Positions 18,571 to 28,249 are shown, numbered from the stretch's first letter. The stretch: 64,000 nt of DNA from Oligoflexia bacterium (GCA_019694515.1 JAIBBU010000002.1:163326-227325), one strand, 5' to 3'. Program-made: numbers and translations. Notes: generated from the letters alone by a model not told the origin.

Positions 18571-20373
18571 ATGTTGTACCGGAAGGTTGGAAGTCCAAGC
18601 CGCGCTAGTAAGCTCTCAAGCTATACCCAGACGGCTCTATCTGCGCTCCTAAGCCTAGGATTGATCGCTGCACTCGCAAGTCTTAGTTTATCAATCGCAC
18701 AAGCGGAGTCCAATGAAGTAGCTGAGGTTTATTCAGGTGAGTACGTCGTACTTCGTCAACCCTACCAACTGAATCCCGCGCGTAGCTCAGTCTCTGAGTA
18801 TGCGGGGGCGACCCTGGCTGAGGCCCCAAACGGCAAGCAGATCGCTGCGCTGGTGAAATCCAATATGCTTGGCGCCCTTAGTGAAGGACAGAGCAGCGAT
18901 GGCATCGAAGTTTATAATCCTGCAGCGCATGGCGCCTTTTGTGCCGCACTTAGAAAGGCCGACCCCTCAGTCTCAAGTTGCGAACCGAATTACGTCATTC
19001 GATCCAGTGCCGTTCCAAATGATACCCAATACGCGACCCTTTGGGGGATGGACAAGATTAGCGCACCGGCGGCTTGGGATTTAACCACGGGCAGCAGAAA
19101 TGTTGTGGTAGCGGTGATCGATACCGGCGTTGATTACAACCACCCCGAGCTTGCCGCGAATATGTGGCATAACCCTGGCGAGATTGCGGGCAATGGCCGG
19201 GACGATGATAACAACGGATTCGTAGACGACGTCTACGGAGCAAACGTGATCTCCAATACCGGCAACCCGATGGACGATAACAGCCATGGAACGCATTGCG
19301 CCGGCACCATTGGGGGTCTTGGCAATAACGAGCTCGGAGTCGCCGGGGTTAACTGGAACGTCAGCATTATGGGGGTTAAATTCCTCAGCGCGGGCGGGGC
19401 AGGGAGCTTATATGGCGCAGTTCTGGCGATCAACTATGCCGTGGCGAGTGGCGCACAGATTATCAGCGCCTCATGGGGCGGGGGAGGATATTCCCAAGCA
19501 CTTTACGATGCCATAAATAATGCGCGCGCCCATGGAGTGTTATTTGTGGCCGCCGCGGGGAACAGCGGTCTCGATACCGACACCTACCCCAATTACCCCT
19601 CATCCTACGATCTCGACAATGTGATCGCGGTAGCTGCTGTCGGGAAGAACGACGTCTTGGCGAGCTTTTCTAACTTCGGGGACAACTCTGTCGATATTGC
19701 TGCCCCGGGCGTCTCCATTCTAAGCACCATACCAAACGGCGGGTACGCCTCTTACAGCGGAACATCGATGGCGACCCCGCATGTTGCCGGCGTGGCCGCG
19801 TTGGTCAAAGGCTATGCGCCTGAACTCAATTACGCGCAGCTAAAGGCCCGCGTCCTTGACGGGGATGCACTGGGCACCCTCCAAGGTCTAGTAGCCGGCG
19901 GAAAGCGTCTAAACGCGTACAGAGCGCTCACCTCCAATGCAGTTCCGGGCAGCGGCAGCGGCAACGGTGGTAATGATGGATTGGTCAATATCGACAGTCT
20001 GCTGGGCGAAGGTGGCACGGTTTACCTCTCGCCGGGACATGCTTTCAATCTTGAGTTAAGCGGCGAAGCTGGTAGCAGCAGCGCAGTAAGAATCCGATTC
20101 CAGGTTGATGGCACAATGCTTGGAAAATGTGAGCTTGGATACGCGACTCTTGGACAGACCGGCAAAGCTACCGTGGTTGGGCGGCTACGCCTTAGAGGAC
20201 CGGCTAGAATCGCAAAATCGGCTGAATTTAAGGTGAGCGGAGACAGTGCCAAACGCCGCCTAAAAGTCTCCAATCGGCCGTCCGGAAGCAGCTTTTCGAA
20301 GCACACATTGCAACGGTATATCAACCAGAGCTGCGAGCTGATCGCTAACACTGTGGCCAGCACGAGCTTTTAG
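18571..20373 (+). CDS. Secreted subtilisin-like serine protease (S8)
   Basis: A 600-residue exported protease. A signal peptide spans about residues 1-46 (…LASLSLSIAQAE), followed by an inhibitor-I9-type propeptide (to ~140, ending near ADPSVSSCEPNYVIRS). The catalytic triad is complete: Asp184 (VVAVIDTGVD), His239 (NSHGTHCAGTIGG) and Ser399 (YSGTSMATPHVAGVAAL); the oxyanion Asn is in FVAAAGNSG. After a Gly/Ser linker (VPGSGSGNGGNDG, ~456-468) comes a ~130-residue C-terminal beta domain of unknown type. ATG start preceded by AGGGA. A perfect stem-loop lies 20 bp after the stop. Confidence 0.93.
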   Translation: MLYRKVGSPSRASKLSSYTQTALSALLSLGLIAALASLSLSIAQAESNEVAEVYSGEYVVLRQPYQLNPARSSVSEYAGATLAEAPNGKQIAALVKSNMLGALSEGQSSDGIEVYNPAAHGAFCAALRKADPSVSSCEPNYVIRSSAVPNDTQYATLWGMDKISAPAAWDLTTGSRNVVVAVIDTGVDYNHPELAANMWHNPGEIAGNGRDDDNNGFVDDVYGANVISNTGNPMDDNSHGTHCAGTIGGLGNNELGVAGVNWNVSIMGVKFLSAGGAGSLYGAVLAINYAVASGAQIISASWGGGGYSQALYDAINNARAHGVLFVAAAGNSGLDTDTYPNYPSSYDLDNVIAVAAVGKNDVLASFSNFGDNSVDIAAPGVSILSTIPNGGYASYSGTSMATPHVAGVAALVKGYAPELNYAQLKARVLDGDALGTLQGLVAGGKRLNAYRALTSNAVPGSGSGNGGNDGLVNIDSLLGEGGTVYLSPGHAFNLELSGEAGSSSAVRIRFQVDGTMLGKCELGYATLGQTGKATVVGRLRLRGPARIAKSAEFKVSGDSAKRRLKVSNRPSGSSFSKHTLQRYINQSCELIANTVASTSF

Positions 20374-20392
20374 TTTCTCCTCCATTAAACGC

Positions 20393-20429
20393 GGCAGTCC
20401 GGCTTTGTTGCTTACGAGGCCGGACTGCC
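20393..20429 (+). terminator. Stem-loop after subtilase gene
   Basis: GGCAGTCCGGC (20393-20403) and GCCGGACTGCC (20419-20429) form a perfect 11-bp stem with a 15-nt loop. There is no T-tract on either strand, so it may be a processing or mRNA-stabilising hairpin, or a factor-assisted terminator, rather than a strict intrinsic terminator. Confidence 0.55.
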
Positions 20430-21012
20430 CGCACGTTGACCAACCTTCAAACCAAAAAGATCCACTCCGCGCCCTGCACATCTAATTTTGTGCTCTTGTA
20501 GCTGCTCGTCAGCCAGAAATTCGGTTCGATTATCACCTTTGCAACAATATTTATTTTGCGCTGACGGAGCTCGTTGCACATCCACGTGCAACTGCAGATC
20601 GATCGCGCGTGCGCGTGTCGCGAGCGCAAAGTCATCACTAATTCTTCAATATGATTAACAATTTAATCGGGCTGCATGTTGTCATGCAGTCGACATACGG
20701 CTCAAACTTCCAATCGCTGCACCTGCGCAAACAGAAAGCACAAGCGCATGGAGCAATAAAAATGAATTTTATCTCTTGCCAACACAAATTATTGGTGGCA
20801 AGTTCCTGTTTGTGTAGACTGAATAGGACGCTTCTGTTCTCAAGTTGTACGAGTCAGAAGACGACCTTCAGGATGAAAACGGTAAGAAGTTTTCGTTCTG
20901 GAGCTGATAAGAAGGTGATTCTGCTCCGCAGCAATTGCTTTTATCGGCCTGATATAGTTCTTGCAGGGATGCGTTCTGTGTTTCTGCAGCAGTAATTGTT
21001 TGGAGAGTAAAA
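20430..21012 (+). other. Long non-coding leader before a micropeptide gene
   Basis: Almost 600 bp with no convincing protein frame. A 114-codon frame (20651-20995) exists but has no domain, signal or ribosome-binding site. The region is more AT-rich than its neighbours in its second half and contains two inverted repeats: CTGCATG/CATGCAG at 20672-20689, and TTGCCA (20776-20781)/TGGCAA (20796-20801). It may hold the promoter and a structured 5' leader, or an unannotated small RNA, for the peptide gene at 21013. Confidence 0.4.
20672..20689. repeat. Short perfect inverted repeat
   Basis: CTGCATG and CATGCAG, 7-bp arms with a 4-nt TTGT loop, about 320 bp upstream of the micropeptide. Could be an operator or a small RNA hairpin. 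Confidence 0.4.
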
Positions 21013-21084
21013 ATGGCTACAAAGAAAAAAGCTAAGAAATCAACAAAGAAAGCTTCCAAGAAAAGAAGCAAGAAGAGAAAGTAG
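21013..21084 (+). CDS. Lysine-rich 23-residue micropeptide
   Basis: ATG at 21013 opens a 23-codon frame closed by TAG. The product starts MATKKKAKKSTKKASKK and ends RSKKRK; 14 of 23 residues are Lys or Arg and the rest are mainly Ala, Ser and Thr. TTTGGAGAG lies 5-10 bases upstream as a strong ribosome-binding site, and a strong intrinsic terminator starts 21 bp after the stop, so this looks like a complete short transcription unit. The composition resembles tails of histone H1-like or HU-like nucleoid proteins, which suggests binding to DNA, RNA or polyphosphate. It is too short for most gene callers. Function is inferred from composition only. Confidence 0.65.
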   Translation: MATKKKAKKSTKKASKKRSKKRK

Positions 21085-21105
21085 TTTAGCTCAGATTTCT
21101 TAGGT

Positions 21106-21149
21106 AAGGCCTCGGAATAACACTGTTATCCCGGGGCCTTATCTTTTTT
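21106..21149 (+). terminator. Strong intrinsic terminator
   Basis: A near-perfect hairpin with 17-base arms: AAGGCCTCGGAATAACA (from 21106) pairs with TGTTATCCCGGGGCCTT (to 21140) with one mismatch and one G-T pair, followed by ATCTTTTTT. It ends the micropeptide transcript and is the clearest terminator in the window. Confidence 0.88.
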
Positions 21150-21295
21150 ACCTATCTTCCTGTCGCTAGCTCTTTTGACCCTACCACTCCCCGTAACATT
21201 TCATTTCTTCCGCGATTGCGACTTTAGCAAAGCAATGACGAGAGCGAGCCTGTGCTCGAAATGGTTAACAGCTGCACTGCGGAAGCCTGCCGCTC

Positions 21296-22762
21296 CTAAT
21301 TCTGCACCAAATTCTGCTGAATCAGAGTCAGGGCGCGCCGAACATTTCCGGCGCTTCCATATGAGAAGGGGCGAATCGACACGATTGAGGAGAATAAAGG
21401 TTCTTCCCCGGTACAATCTGCTCGCGCTCTAAAGTATACGGTCTTGCGGTCCCCGCCGCCGTTAACAAACCTAGCGCTAAAGCTCCCCGAGGAGTCGGAC
21501 CAGCTCGACTGACTAATCAATATGGACCTGCCAGCCAATATGCTCTGCTGGGCGAGATAGCTGCTGCGGGTAGAACCGTAGATACTGACCTGACATCCGA
21601 CCGCATCGTCACTAACTACGGAAAGCAGTGCGTTGGCGTAACGCCTGCCTGAGCGCGCACTCAGGGTCGAACGGAGAGTAAGACTGCGTGAGGGGGACTG
21701 CGCAAGACAGGTAGCGCCTGGGTCGACTGAATCAATATGAGAGAAGATCTGCGTAAGGCTATTAGCCGAAAAGCTATCGTGATCGGGCTCGACCACAGGG
21801 TCCATAAGGCCACCATCCGAAATATGACCAGCGCCGAGGTTATGGCCGATTTCGTGGGCTAGCACTAAAGCCTGAATGCCGGCGGAAACACTTTGGGTTA
21901 ATCCGTAGGCGTAGTCTGGATCCTCGCAGACCGCCCCGGTGTAGGCTAAACCGATGATATTGTCATCGAGATCCTTGCCCGTAAAAAGATGGTAGACATC
22001 AGCGGTTCCCAGAATTTCGTGGGAATTATTATAGTCCTGAAAGGAGACCAGCAGGACCGAAGAATCCGTGGAGGTGTAGGGCTGACTCGAGCTACTAAAG
22101 GCATGCTGGTCTTTTAGGTCGAAAAGAATGCCGAGCTGGGTGGTGTAAATAGCCTCCGCCGTATTGAGGATTGCCTGTATCGCCGTGTTTGGAGCGCCAG
22201 CATATTCAGTATAAAACTCGAAGTCCGCATCGGTGCTGATCTCCAGATAACGGGGAGGGGAATAAAGCGCCGCGCTGGTGGAAATTGCCCCTTCCGAGGG
22301 TGATTTAAACGCTGCACCGACCGCGCCGAGCGTTCCGCAGCCTAGCCGCATATATCGCGAGAAATGCAGAAGGCGCCGTTTCGCAGGGGCAGCGCTCGGC
22401 AGCGCGATTTCGGCCTGATACAGCCGCGCATGCCGTCGACCATAAAAGATCAGCTGGGCGTGTCCATTGCGCACATTCAGCGCTGCTCTTGGGTTTCCCG
22501 CTGGGCTAATAGCCGTTCTTGTCATCTTGCCCTGGAAGAGCAGCAGGTCCTCCGGTTGGCGCCCTTTATTCAGCGCCCCGCGACGACGGAAAACGAATCG
22601 GTGCAGCCCCTCTGGCGTGTCCACCCAGACCGTAACTTTGTTAGTGGAAGAGGTGGGAGAGGCAGGGCTGAGGGTCAATCGGCCGGCAAGCGGTAGCCCA
22701 AATAACTCCGAGGAGGTTCCAAGGATAACAAGGAGTGTCGCAACCAATCCAAATCTTCGCAT
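21296..22762 (-). CDS. Secreted metzincin-type zinc metalloprotease
   Basis: A 488-residue exported protein. Signal peptide at residues 1-~27 (MRRFGLVATLLVILGTSSEL). The catalytic motif HEIGHNLGAGH (His303, Glu304, His307, His313) is the extended HExxHxxGxxH zinc site of metzincins such as reprolysin/M12B-like proteases, and GLMDP follows as a Met-turn. The catalytic domain runs from ~170 to ~340; the N-terminal ~150 residues are likely a propeptide and the C-terminal ~130 a beta-rich domain (SLTLRSTLSARSGRRYANA). ATG at 22762. A neighbour of the outer-membrane protein gene on the same strand. Confidence 0.87.
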   Translation of the reverse strand: MRRFGLVATLLVILGTSSELFGLPLAGRLTLSPASPTSSTNKVTVWVDTPEGLHRFVFRRRGALNKGRQPEDLLLFQGKMTRTAISPAGNPRAALNVRNGHAQLIFYGRRHARLYQAEIALPSAAPAKRRLLHFSRYMRLGCGTLGAVGAAFKSPSEGAISTSAALYSPPRYLEISTDADFEFYTEYAGAPNTAIQAILNTAEAIYTTQLGILFDLKDQHAFSSSSQPYTSTDSSVLLVSFQDYNNSHEILGTADVYHLFTGKDLDDNIIGLAYTGAVCEDPDYAYGLTQSVSAGIQALVLAHEIGHNLGAGHISDGGLMDPVVEPDHDSFSANSLTQIFSHIDSVDPGATCLAQSPSRSLTLRSTLSARSGRRYANALLSVVSDDAVGCQVSIYGSTRSSYLAQQSILAGRSILISQSSWSDSSGSFSARFVNGGGDRKTVYFRARADCTGEEPLFSSIVSIRPFSYGSAGNVRRALTLIQQNLVQN

Positions 22763-22839
22763 GCAAAATCCATTATACCATGACTCTTCCGAAGCTGCCG
22801 GGTGCTCACCTCGAGCCTGGAGCAGCCGTTACACTCGTC

Positions 22840-24654
22840 CTAACGATCAAACCCGACCTCAACGCTGGCCTTTTCAGGGCCAAAGGTCTCACTTCTTAGT
22901 CGGGAACCGAATAGCTGCCCACCGCTTAACAGCAGCCGAGGCTCAAAGGCTCCGCTGTCATCCGGCCCATCCCGCAGGGGGAGGGCCAGGTCGATGCGCA
23001 GAACCCGCTCGCCCGAGGACCTGGGGAAGGCGATCCGGAGCCCCACCCCGGCATCCGCGTAAAGTCGCTTCGAAAAGAGGTCGCCCAGCGGGTCGGGAGT
23101 AGCTCCGCCTGCTTCCAGAAAGACAGCACCGCCGATACTCACCAGCTCAAACAGGTCATCCACGAAATGCACCCGGTCTTCGAGGTTAAGCGCCGCACGT
23201 TTATCGCCGGTAAAGGTCTTAGCCTTGTACCCTCGCAGCGCGTTGTCGCCTCCAATCAAGAATTCGCGATCCCGATCTAGATCGTCCCCGAAATCCAGGA
23301 AGAAGGAAGCCGCGAGCGTATGTCTTCCGATAAAGCGCTCGCCCAAATATTTGGGCCCGAGCACATTATAGTAACGCAGCTCTGTGCGGAGCAGTGAATC
23401 TGAGAAATCTTGACTGTTGACCCGGGAGGCGGCGCCAATCTCTCCCCGTAGAAAGCTACTATTGCCGAAGCGCCAGCCCCGGCTCTGGTTGGCCGATAAT
23501 AACCCAGCATTCTCGATCGATCCTAGCACGGTGGGAGCGAAGAGTAGATTTATAGAAAAATCGTCCCCAAGATTATAATCCTCGACCCGCTCGAAACGAT
23601 CGATGTAATTCATCGAGATAAAATCCTGATGCAGATACTCGTAGTTAATAGATGGACCGGTATAGCGGCGGTCTTCCGCAAGTAGGCGCTGGTTATTGTG
23701 GCTGACCGACTCAGGATCGAGGTCGATATCGTGAAAATCCTGGGCATCGGCCGGCGAAAACGAAGCGTCATGGTAGTCGTACCCCAAGGAGAATCGACTG
23801 AGATTGGCGGATGGATCACCGCGGGCCACCGTATATCGAAAGACCAGATCGGCCTTCTCCTGGCGGTAAATAAAGCGCTCATCCCCGTTCTGGAACAGAC
23901 GTCCAACCGTGTCCGAGACATCGGTACTAAGATTCCAACCCCTCTCATCCAAAAGGGTGCGGAAGGGATCGCTCAGCAAGAAAACTACCCGATTGCCGTC
24001 ATTACGATTAAAGACGGCCCCTAAGCCGCGATACTCCGAACCTAGAATGCGCGGGTCCTCGTAAACGGCTTCGATGCTTTGGCGGCTGGAGTCGTCCTCA
24101 TACAGCACCTCCGCGCGCTTACCCAGCCCTAACAGATCGCTTTCGCCAAGCCCGGCTGCGATCCGTCGCCTGCCATCCCCGGTGGAATAGTCCACCTGTG
24201 GGATGAAGGTCCAGGTATCGCTGCAGCTGATCAAGATATCGACGAAATCCCCATCGACTTTCGGAGTGATATTGACCTTACGCAGATACTTAGTTTGCCT
24301 TAGGACTCGCAGACTTTCATCGATCAAAAACTGCTCGTACCGATCGCCTTCAGTAAACAGCAGTTCGCGGCGCACAACTTCTTCACGGGTTCGGAACTTC
24401 AGCTCGTTGGCCTTGCGATAAATTAGATTGCTGGGATCGTCAAAGACGTTCGCAATATCGATCTTAATCGAGCGAATCGTTTTGTCCCGAAATTCCGGAG
24501 GGGTCTCGCTGCGCTTAATCTTAAGCTCGGTGTCAGCAACCAGCCCCGCGGGAACGAGTAGCGCCAGGTAAATAACGCTAACCCCACACATCAGCCGCGC
24601 CAAAAAAAGCGGCCGCCTTTCCTTAAATGCTTGTACGAATCTCCCCAACCGCAC
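22840..24654 (-). CDS. BamA/TamA-family outer-membrane beta-barrel protein
   Basis: A 604-residue protein with an N-terminal signal/membrane segment (residues ~20-40), POTRA-like repeats (~55-150: TIRSIKIDIANVFDD, SLRVLRQTKYLRKVNI) and a C-terminal bacterial surface antigen (D15-type) barrel with alternating beta strands. FLIGGDNALRGYKAKTFTGD corresponds to the (V/I)RGY region of Omp85 barrels, and the C terminus ends in an aromatic-containing strand (EVGFDR). It is shorter than BamA (five POTRAs, ~800 residues), so it is more likely an accessory or patatin-associated-type Omp85 protein. Start GTG at 24654, with AGAG upstream. Confidence 0.78.
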   Translation of the reverse strand: MRLGRFVQAFKERRPLFLARLMCGVSVIYLALLVPAGLVADTELKIKRSETPPEFRDKTIRSIKIDIANVFDDPSNLIYRKANELKFRTREEVVRRELLFTEGDRYEQFLIDESLRVLRQTKYLRKVNITPKVDGDFVDILISCSDTWTFIPQVDYSTGDGRRRIAAGLGESDLLGLGKRAEVLYEDDSSRQSIEAVYEDPRILGSEYRGLGAVFNRNDGNRVVFLLSDPFRTLLDERGWNLSTDVSDTVGRLFQNGDERFIYRQEKADLVFRYTVARGDPSANLSRFSLGYDYHDASFSPADAQDFHDIDLDPESVSHNNQRLLAEDRRYTGPSINYEYLHQDFISMNYIDRFERVEDYNLGDDFSINLLFAPTVLGSIENAGLLSANQSRGWRFGNSSFLRGEIGAASRVNSQDFSDSLLRTELRYYNVLGPKYLGERFIGRHTLAASFFLDFGDDLDRDREFLIGGDNALRGYKAKTFTGDKRAALNLEDRVHFVDDLFELVSIGGAVFLEAGGATPDPLGDLFSKRLYADAGVGLRIAFPRSSGERVLRIDLALPLRDGPDDSGAFEPRLLLSGGQLFGSRLRSETFGPEKASVEVGFDR

Positions 24655-24825
24655 CTCTGACTCTCAAAACTTGTTGTAAAATCAGTTACTAAACTCACCC
24701 TACTAGGTCAGCGAAAAGTGATCAACCCGCATTCCAATTGGACTGTCGAAGATCAGATTACGGCTATACTTCCAAGCGCATTCTCTGCCGATAATAGGAA
24801 TGACAGACTAAACTATTGAGGCCCG

Positions 24826-26580
24826 ATGAACGACAACTCCCCGCTGCGTCTAGATTTGAAGGGCAGCCCCGCCAAAGAACTCTTCCTAGGAAGCATCTTG
24901 GAAGAGAACCTCTTCCCTTATCCGAAGTTCAAGCCTGCCGAGGCCGAAACCGTGCGCATGGTAATTGAATCTATCGACCGTTTCATGGGCGGCTACGCAG
25001 ATAAATATCGGCAGTTTGATGTGCAGGGCGCGCAGCCCCCGGAGTACGTGGATGCTTTAAGAGAGCTGGGACTTTTTGGCATTATTATTCCGGAGGAATA
25101 TTCCGGCCTGGGGCTATCAAATGCAGCCTATTCCAGGATCCTCCAGCAAACCAGCCGTTACGACGCTTCAACCTCCTTAACCATCGGAGCCCATAGCTCA
25201 ATTGGGATGAAGGGCTTATTGCTGTTCGGCTCTGAGGAACAGAAGCGCCGCTATCTGCCGAAATTGGCCAGTGGCGAAATTGTGGCGGCCTTTTGCCTGA
25301 CGGAGGCCGGCTCGGGTTCGGACGCGGCTTCAATCAAGACCACCGCAAAACGCAATAGCGACGGCAGCTGGTGCTTGAATGGCGAAAAGATCTGGATCTC
25401 GAACGGCGCCTTCGCCGACTTCTTTACGGTGTTTGCCCGTAGCGGCTCAGAAAAGGGGCAGCTCAGTGCGTTCATAGTCGAGCGTTCTTTCGCCGGGGTA
25501 AGCAACGGCCCCAAGGAGGACAAGATGGGGATCCGGGCTTCGGCCACGACCACGGTAACTTTTGAAAACGTAACCGTTCCGGCCGCGAACCTGCTTGGCG
25601 AAGAGGGGCAGGGGTTCAAAATCGCCATGAGTATCCTTAACAATGGCCGTACCGGCCTGGGGGGCGGATGTGTAGGGGCGATGAAGGAATCGATCGCGCG
25701 AGCGGCGCGCCAGGCCGCCGAGCGTAAGCAATTCGGACGCAGTATTGCCGAATTCGGACTGGTGAAGGAAAAGATCGCGCAGATGACAGTAAATTGCTTC
25801 GCCGCTGAAAGCATCGTCAACATGGTCGCGTATTACATCGATCATGGAGTCGAAGATTTTTCAGTTGAAGCTGCCATTAGCAAAGTCTTTGCTACGGAAG
25901 CACTTTGGGAATGCGCAAACGAAGCGCTGCAAGTCGCGGGGGGAAATGGTTTCATGCGTGAGTTTCCCTACGAGCGAGTAGTGCGCGACAGCCGCATCAA
26001 TCTGATCTTCGAAGGGACGAATGAGATCCTGAGACTCTACATCGCCCTTTCCGGCATGAAGGACGCTGGCGAATATTTAAAGGAGATCGGACGGGGAGCC
26101 GGCCAGATATTCAATGACCCGATCAAGGGTTTCGGAGTGCTCTCCGGATATGTGCAGAAGAAGATGGGAAGATTGACCTCACTGGGCAAAGATCGCATCG
26201 ACTCGGTGCATCCGTTGCTGAAAGAAGATGCCGCCGTTTATGAGGAATATACAGTGCAGCTCGCCAATTCGGCCGAGGGCGTTCTGCGCCATTTCGGCAA
26301 GGATATCATCGGCAAGCAATTTACCTCCAAACGATTCGCCAATGCGGTAATTGATCTATTTGCGGGGCTATGCGTGCTATCCCGAGTAACCAGCATCATC
26401 AATGAAAGCTCCGCAGCGAAAGCCGTAGATGCGATCAACATCGCGCATATCTTTACCCAACAAGCCAAGCGCCGCATGAATCAGAATTTGCGTCGTCTGA
26501 AACGCAACGAAGACAGCTTAATGAAGAAGCTGGCGGACCATGTGGTGGCAAAGCAAGGCTACGAATGGGATGTGCTGTAG
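24826..26580 (+). CDS. Acyl-CoA dehydrogenase, long form
   Basis: A 584-residue acyl-CoA dehydrogenase with the usual catalytic core (AFCLTEAGSGSDAASIKT, GEKIWISNGAFADFF, QVAGGNGFMREFPYERVVRD, catalytic Glu396 in NLIFEGTNEILRLY) plus a ~180-residue C-terminal extension as in VLCAD/ACAD9-type enzymes. The extension in those enzymes helps membrane association or dimerisation. ATG at 24826 follows a GAGG sequence. It is divergent from the outer-membrane gene and monocistronic. Together with the short-chain enzyme and the thiolase, the cell appears to carry out beta-oxidation. Confidence 0.92.
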   Translation: MNDNSPLRLDLKGSPAKELFLGSILEENLFPYPKFKPAEAETVRMVIESIDRFMGGYADKYRQFDVQGAQPPEYVDALRELGLFGIIIPEEYSGLGLSNAAYSRILQQTSRYDASTSLTIGAHSSIGMKGLLLFGSEEQKRRYLPKLASGEIVAAFCLTEAGSGSDAASIKTTAKRNSDGSWCLNGEKIWISNGAFADFFTVFARSGSEKGQLSAFIVERSFAGVSNGPKEDKMGIRASATTTVTFENVTVPAANLLGEEGQGFKIAMSILNNGRTGLGGGCVGAMKESIARAARQAAERKQFGRSIAEFGLVKEKIAQMTVNCFAAESIVNMVAYYIDHGVEDFSVEAAISKVFATEALWECANEALQVAGGNGFMREFPYERVVRDSRINLIFEGTNEILRLYIALSGMKDAGEYLKEIGRGAGQIFNDPIKGFGVLSGYVQKKMGRLTSLGKDRIDSVHPLLKEDAAVYEEYTVQLANSAEGVLRHFGKDIIGKQFTSKRFANAVIDLFAGLCVLSRVTSIINESSAAKAVDAINIAHIFTQQAKRRMNQNLRRLKRNEDSLMKKLADHVVAKQGYEWDVL

Positions 26581-27118
26581 CAGCACTGGGAGATTCACTA
26601 GCAAAGCGCGAATAGCGCCGAAAAATCGAGATCGAAAAAATCGACATCGAAGCGAAGTCAGAACGGATTAGGTGTACCAAACAATTCAATTCACTATGCT
26701 GAATCAAATTGGGGGACAGAGCTGAACCTCTTTTGCTCCGGAGCGAGAGGGGGCACATAACGACACTTCTGCCGTTCAGCCACGCGCTCCCGCTCCAGAG
26801 GGATATATACGGTCCGCCGGAACCTCGAATCCCAGATGAATCTACGCTTCGCTGAATTTACCGCTCCGCTAATCAGGAAGTACTGGAACTTGGGATCTCT
26901 GGAACAGACGGACCGAATCTAAGGGCCCCCATCTAAACGTATCAGCATGGAGCGGCAACTCCCCTTTGGGGGATTCCGACAGGAGTGAACCCCTGCCACT
27001 GACACAGAGAAGACAGAAAGGCCCAAAACCTTGGTGCTTCGCTTCGAAGTCGCACAGAATCGCAGCTCTACCCTGCAAGCCTGCGCGGCTTCGAATGAAA
27101 CGCCCATGATATTACTAA
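26581..27118. other. 538-bp gap with no recognisable gene
   Basis: Lies between the convergent acyl-CoA dehydrogenase and membrane-protein genes. The short frames in it have no family, signal or ribosome-binding site. It contains a small palindrome (TCCCCTTTGGGGGA at 26960-26973) and a purine-rich repetitive patch near 26620-26660 (ATCGAGATCG, ATCGACATCG). It may be a decayed gene; I could not identify the parent. Confidence 0.35.
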
Positions 27119-28249
27119 TTATTCAAGCAGTAAAGCGCGATTATCTGGCCGGAAGCGCTCTTCATTGCAGCCAAAGGCGGCCTTTTTTCGCACCCCCGAT
27201 AATCTCCCAGGCGGACTCAAAAGCTGAAATTTGAGCTGCTCCCGAATCTCTCGGCGTGCACATAACTTAGCCGCAAGCTGTAGCATTACTCGACGTTCCG
27301 CATAGGGCGGAACGTTCATTTCGGAGAGACTCCAACTAAACGCCGAGGTTTCAAGCCGCTGCGAGTTCATAACCGAGAAGTGCGGTCGTAGGTCAGCAGC
27401 AATTCCATCCAAACTTCCTGCCGGCAATGAGATCTGAAGCTCATGGTATCTCGGTGCGTATAAAGCCCATGACGGGTAGGCATCCCCGAAGCCAAAAAAT
27501 CCAAGCACGGGGAAAATTCCTGCCACACCCAAAAAAAACTTCTCATGATATTTCCAAGTCTGAGCTGGTGCTTCCCCTCGAAAGAGCGCCAATAACGCAA
27601 AGATCATAAAAATATTCCAGGGCCAAACCACGGAATTGTAATCACGGCCGGTGGGGCCGATCATCAAGAGGATGAAAAGATGCATGCCGGTCAATCCGAC
27701 GACGCTGATTTTTCTGGTGCGCTCCCAGCTCAGTCCCAGCCCAAGCAGCGCCTCGATCACGGGAATCGCAAGGAGAGCAGGGCTGAATTGTCGAACGATT
27801 GCCGCCGATAGCACTGGTTTAAGCGCGGTTTCTACGTAAGGTTCAATCGTGAGAGGAAATACCACACTGAATTTCTGCAATCCGCTCCAGCAATAGCAGC
27901 TCACCATTACAAGCCTAAGGATCCGGGGGGACTTTAGCCCCATCCCGCAGATCATCAAGAGGTAGAGGTAGAACCAGGGCTGCAGCCGGGTAATGTCAGA
28001 AAGTACAAGCCAGGTCGCTGTCCCAAGCAGGAGCAGCGCCAGCCACGCGGTAAGCTGCAAGCTAAACAGCAATAAAATAGATACGACGAAAACAAGCAAA
28101 GGAAAGTGTCCCAGGTCCGGAAGACTAGTTACCGGTAAGAGCGGGAAATCGCGGGCGCCGGTCCAAAGTGGCAGGGATAGGAGGCACCCCGCCCCGAGTG
28201 CAGCCGCAGTAGCGCGTTGAAGGGGAGGAATTGGGCGCGCGAGCGGCAT
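27119..28249 (-). CDS. Polytopic membrane protein of unknown function
   Basis: A 376-residue integral membrane protein with about eight hydrophobic helices between residues ~15 and ~275 (for example FPLLVFVVSILLLFSLQLTA, LTGMHLFILLMIGP), followed by a ~100-residue soluble C-terminal tail. The segment CYCWSGLQKF recalls membrane proteins of the HTTM/DoxX-like kind, but I cannot assign the family firmly. ATG at 28249. It stands alone on this strand. Confidence 0.6.
   Translation of the reverse strand: MPLARPIPPLQRATAAALGAGCLLSLPLWTGARDFPLLPVTSLPDLGHFPLLVFVVSILLLFSLQLTAWLALLLLGTATWLVLSDITRLQPWFYLYLLMICGMGLKSPRILRLVMVSCYCWSGLQKFSVVFPLTIEPYVETALKPVLSAAIVRQFSPALLAIPVIEALLGLGLSWERTRKISVVGLTGMHLFILLMIGPTGRDYNSVVWPWNIFMIFALLALFRGEAPAQTWKYHEKFFLGVAGIFPVLGFFGFGDAYPSWALYAPRYHELQISLPAGSLDGIAADLRPHFSVMNSQRLETSAFSWSLSEMNVPPYAERRVMLQLAAKLCARREIREQLKFQLLSPPGRLSGVRKKAAFGCNEERFRPDNRALLLE

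Noticed and set aside
20651..20995. 114-codon + frame between the subtilase and the micropeptide
   Set aside because: No ribosome-binding site, family, signal peptide or sensible composition; more likely chance in a leader region.
22467..23102. 211-codon + strand frame spanning the metalloprotease/outer-membrane junction
   Set aside because: Antisense to two well-supported genes and low-complexity in composition.
25251..25823. 190-codon minus-strand frame
   Set aside because: Antisense to the long acyl-CoA dehydrogenase; shadow frame.
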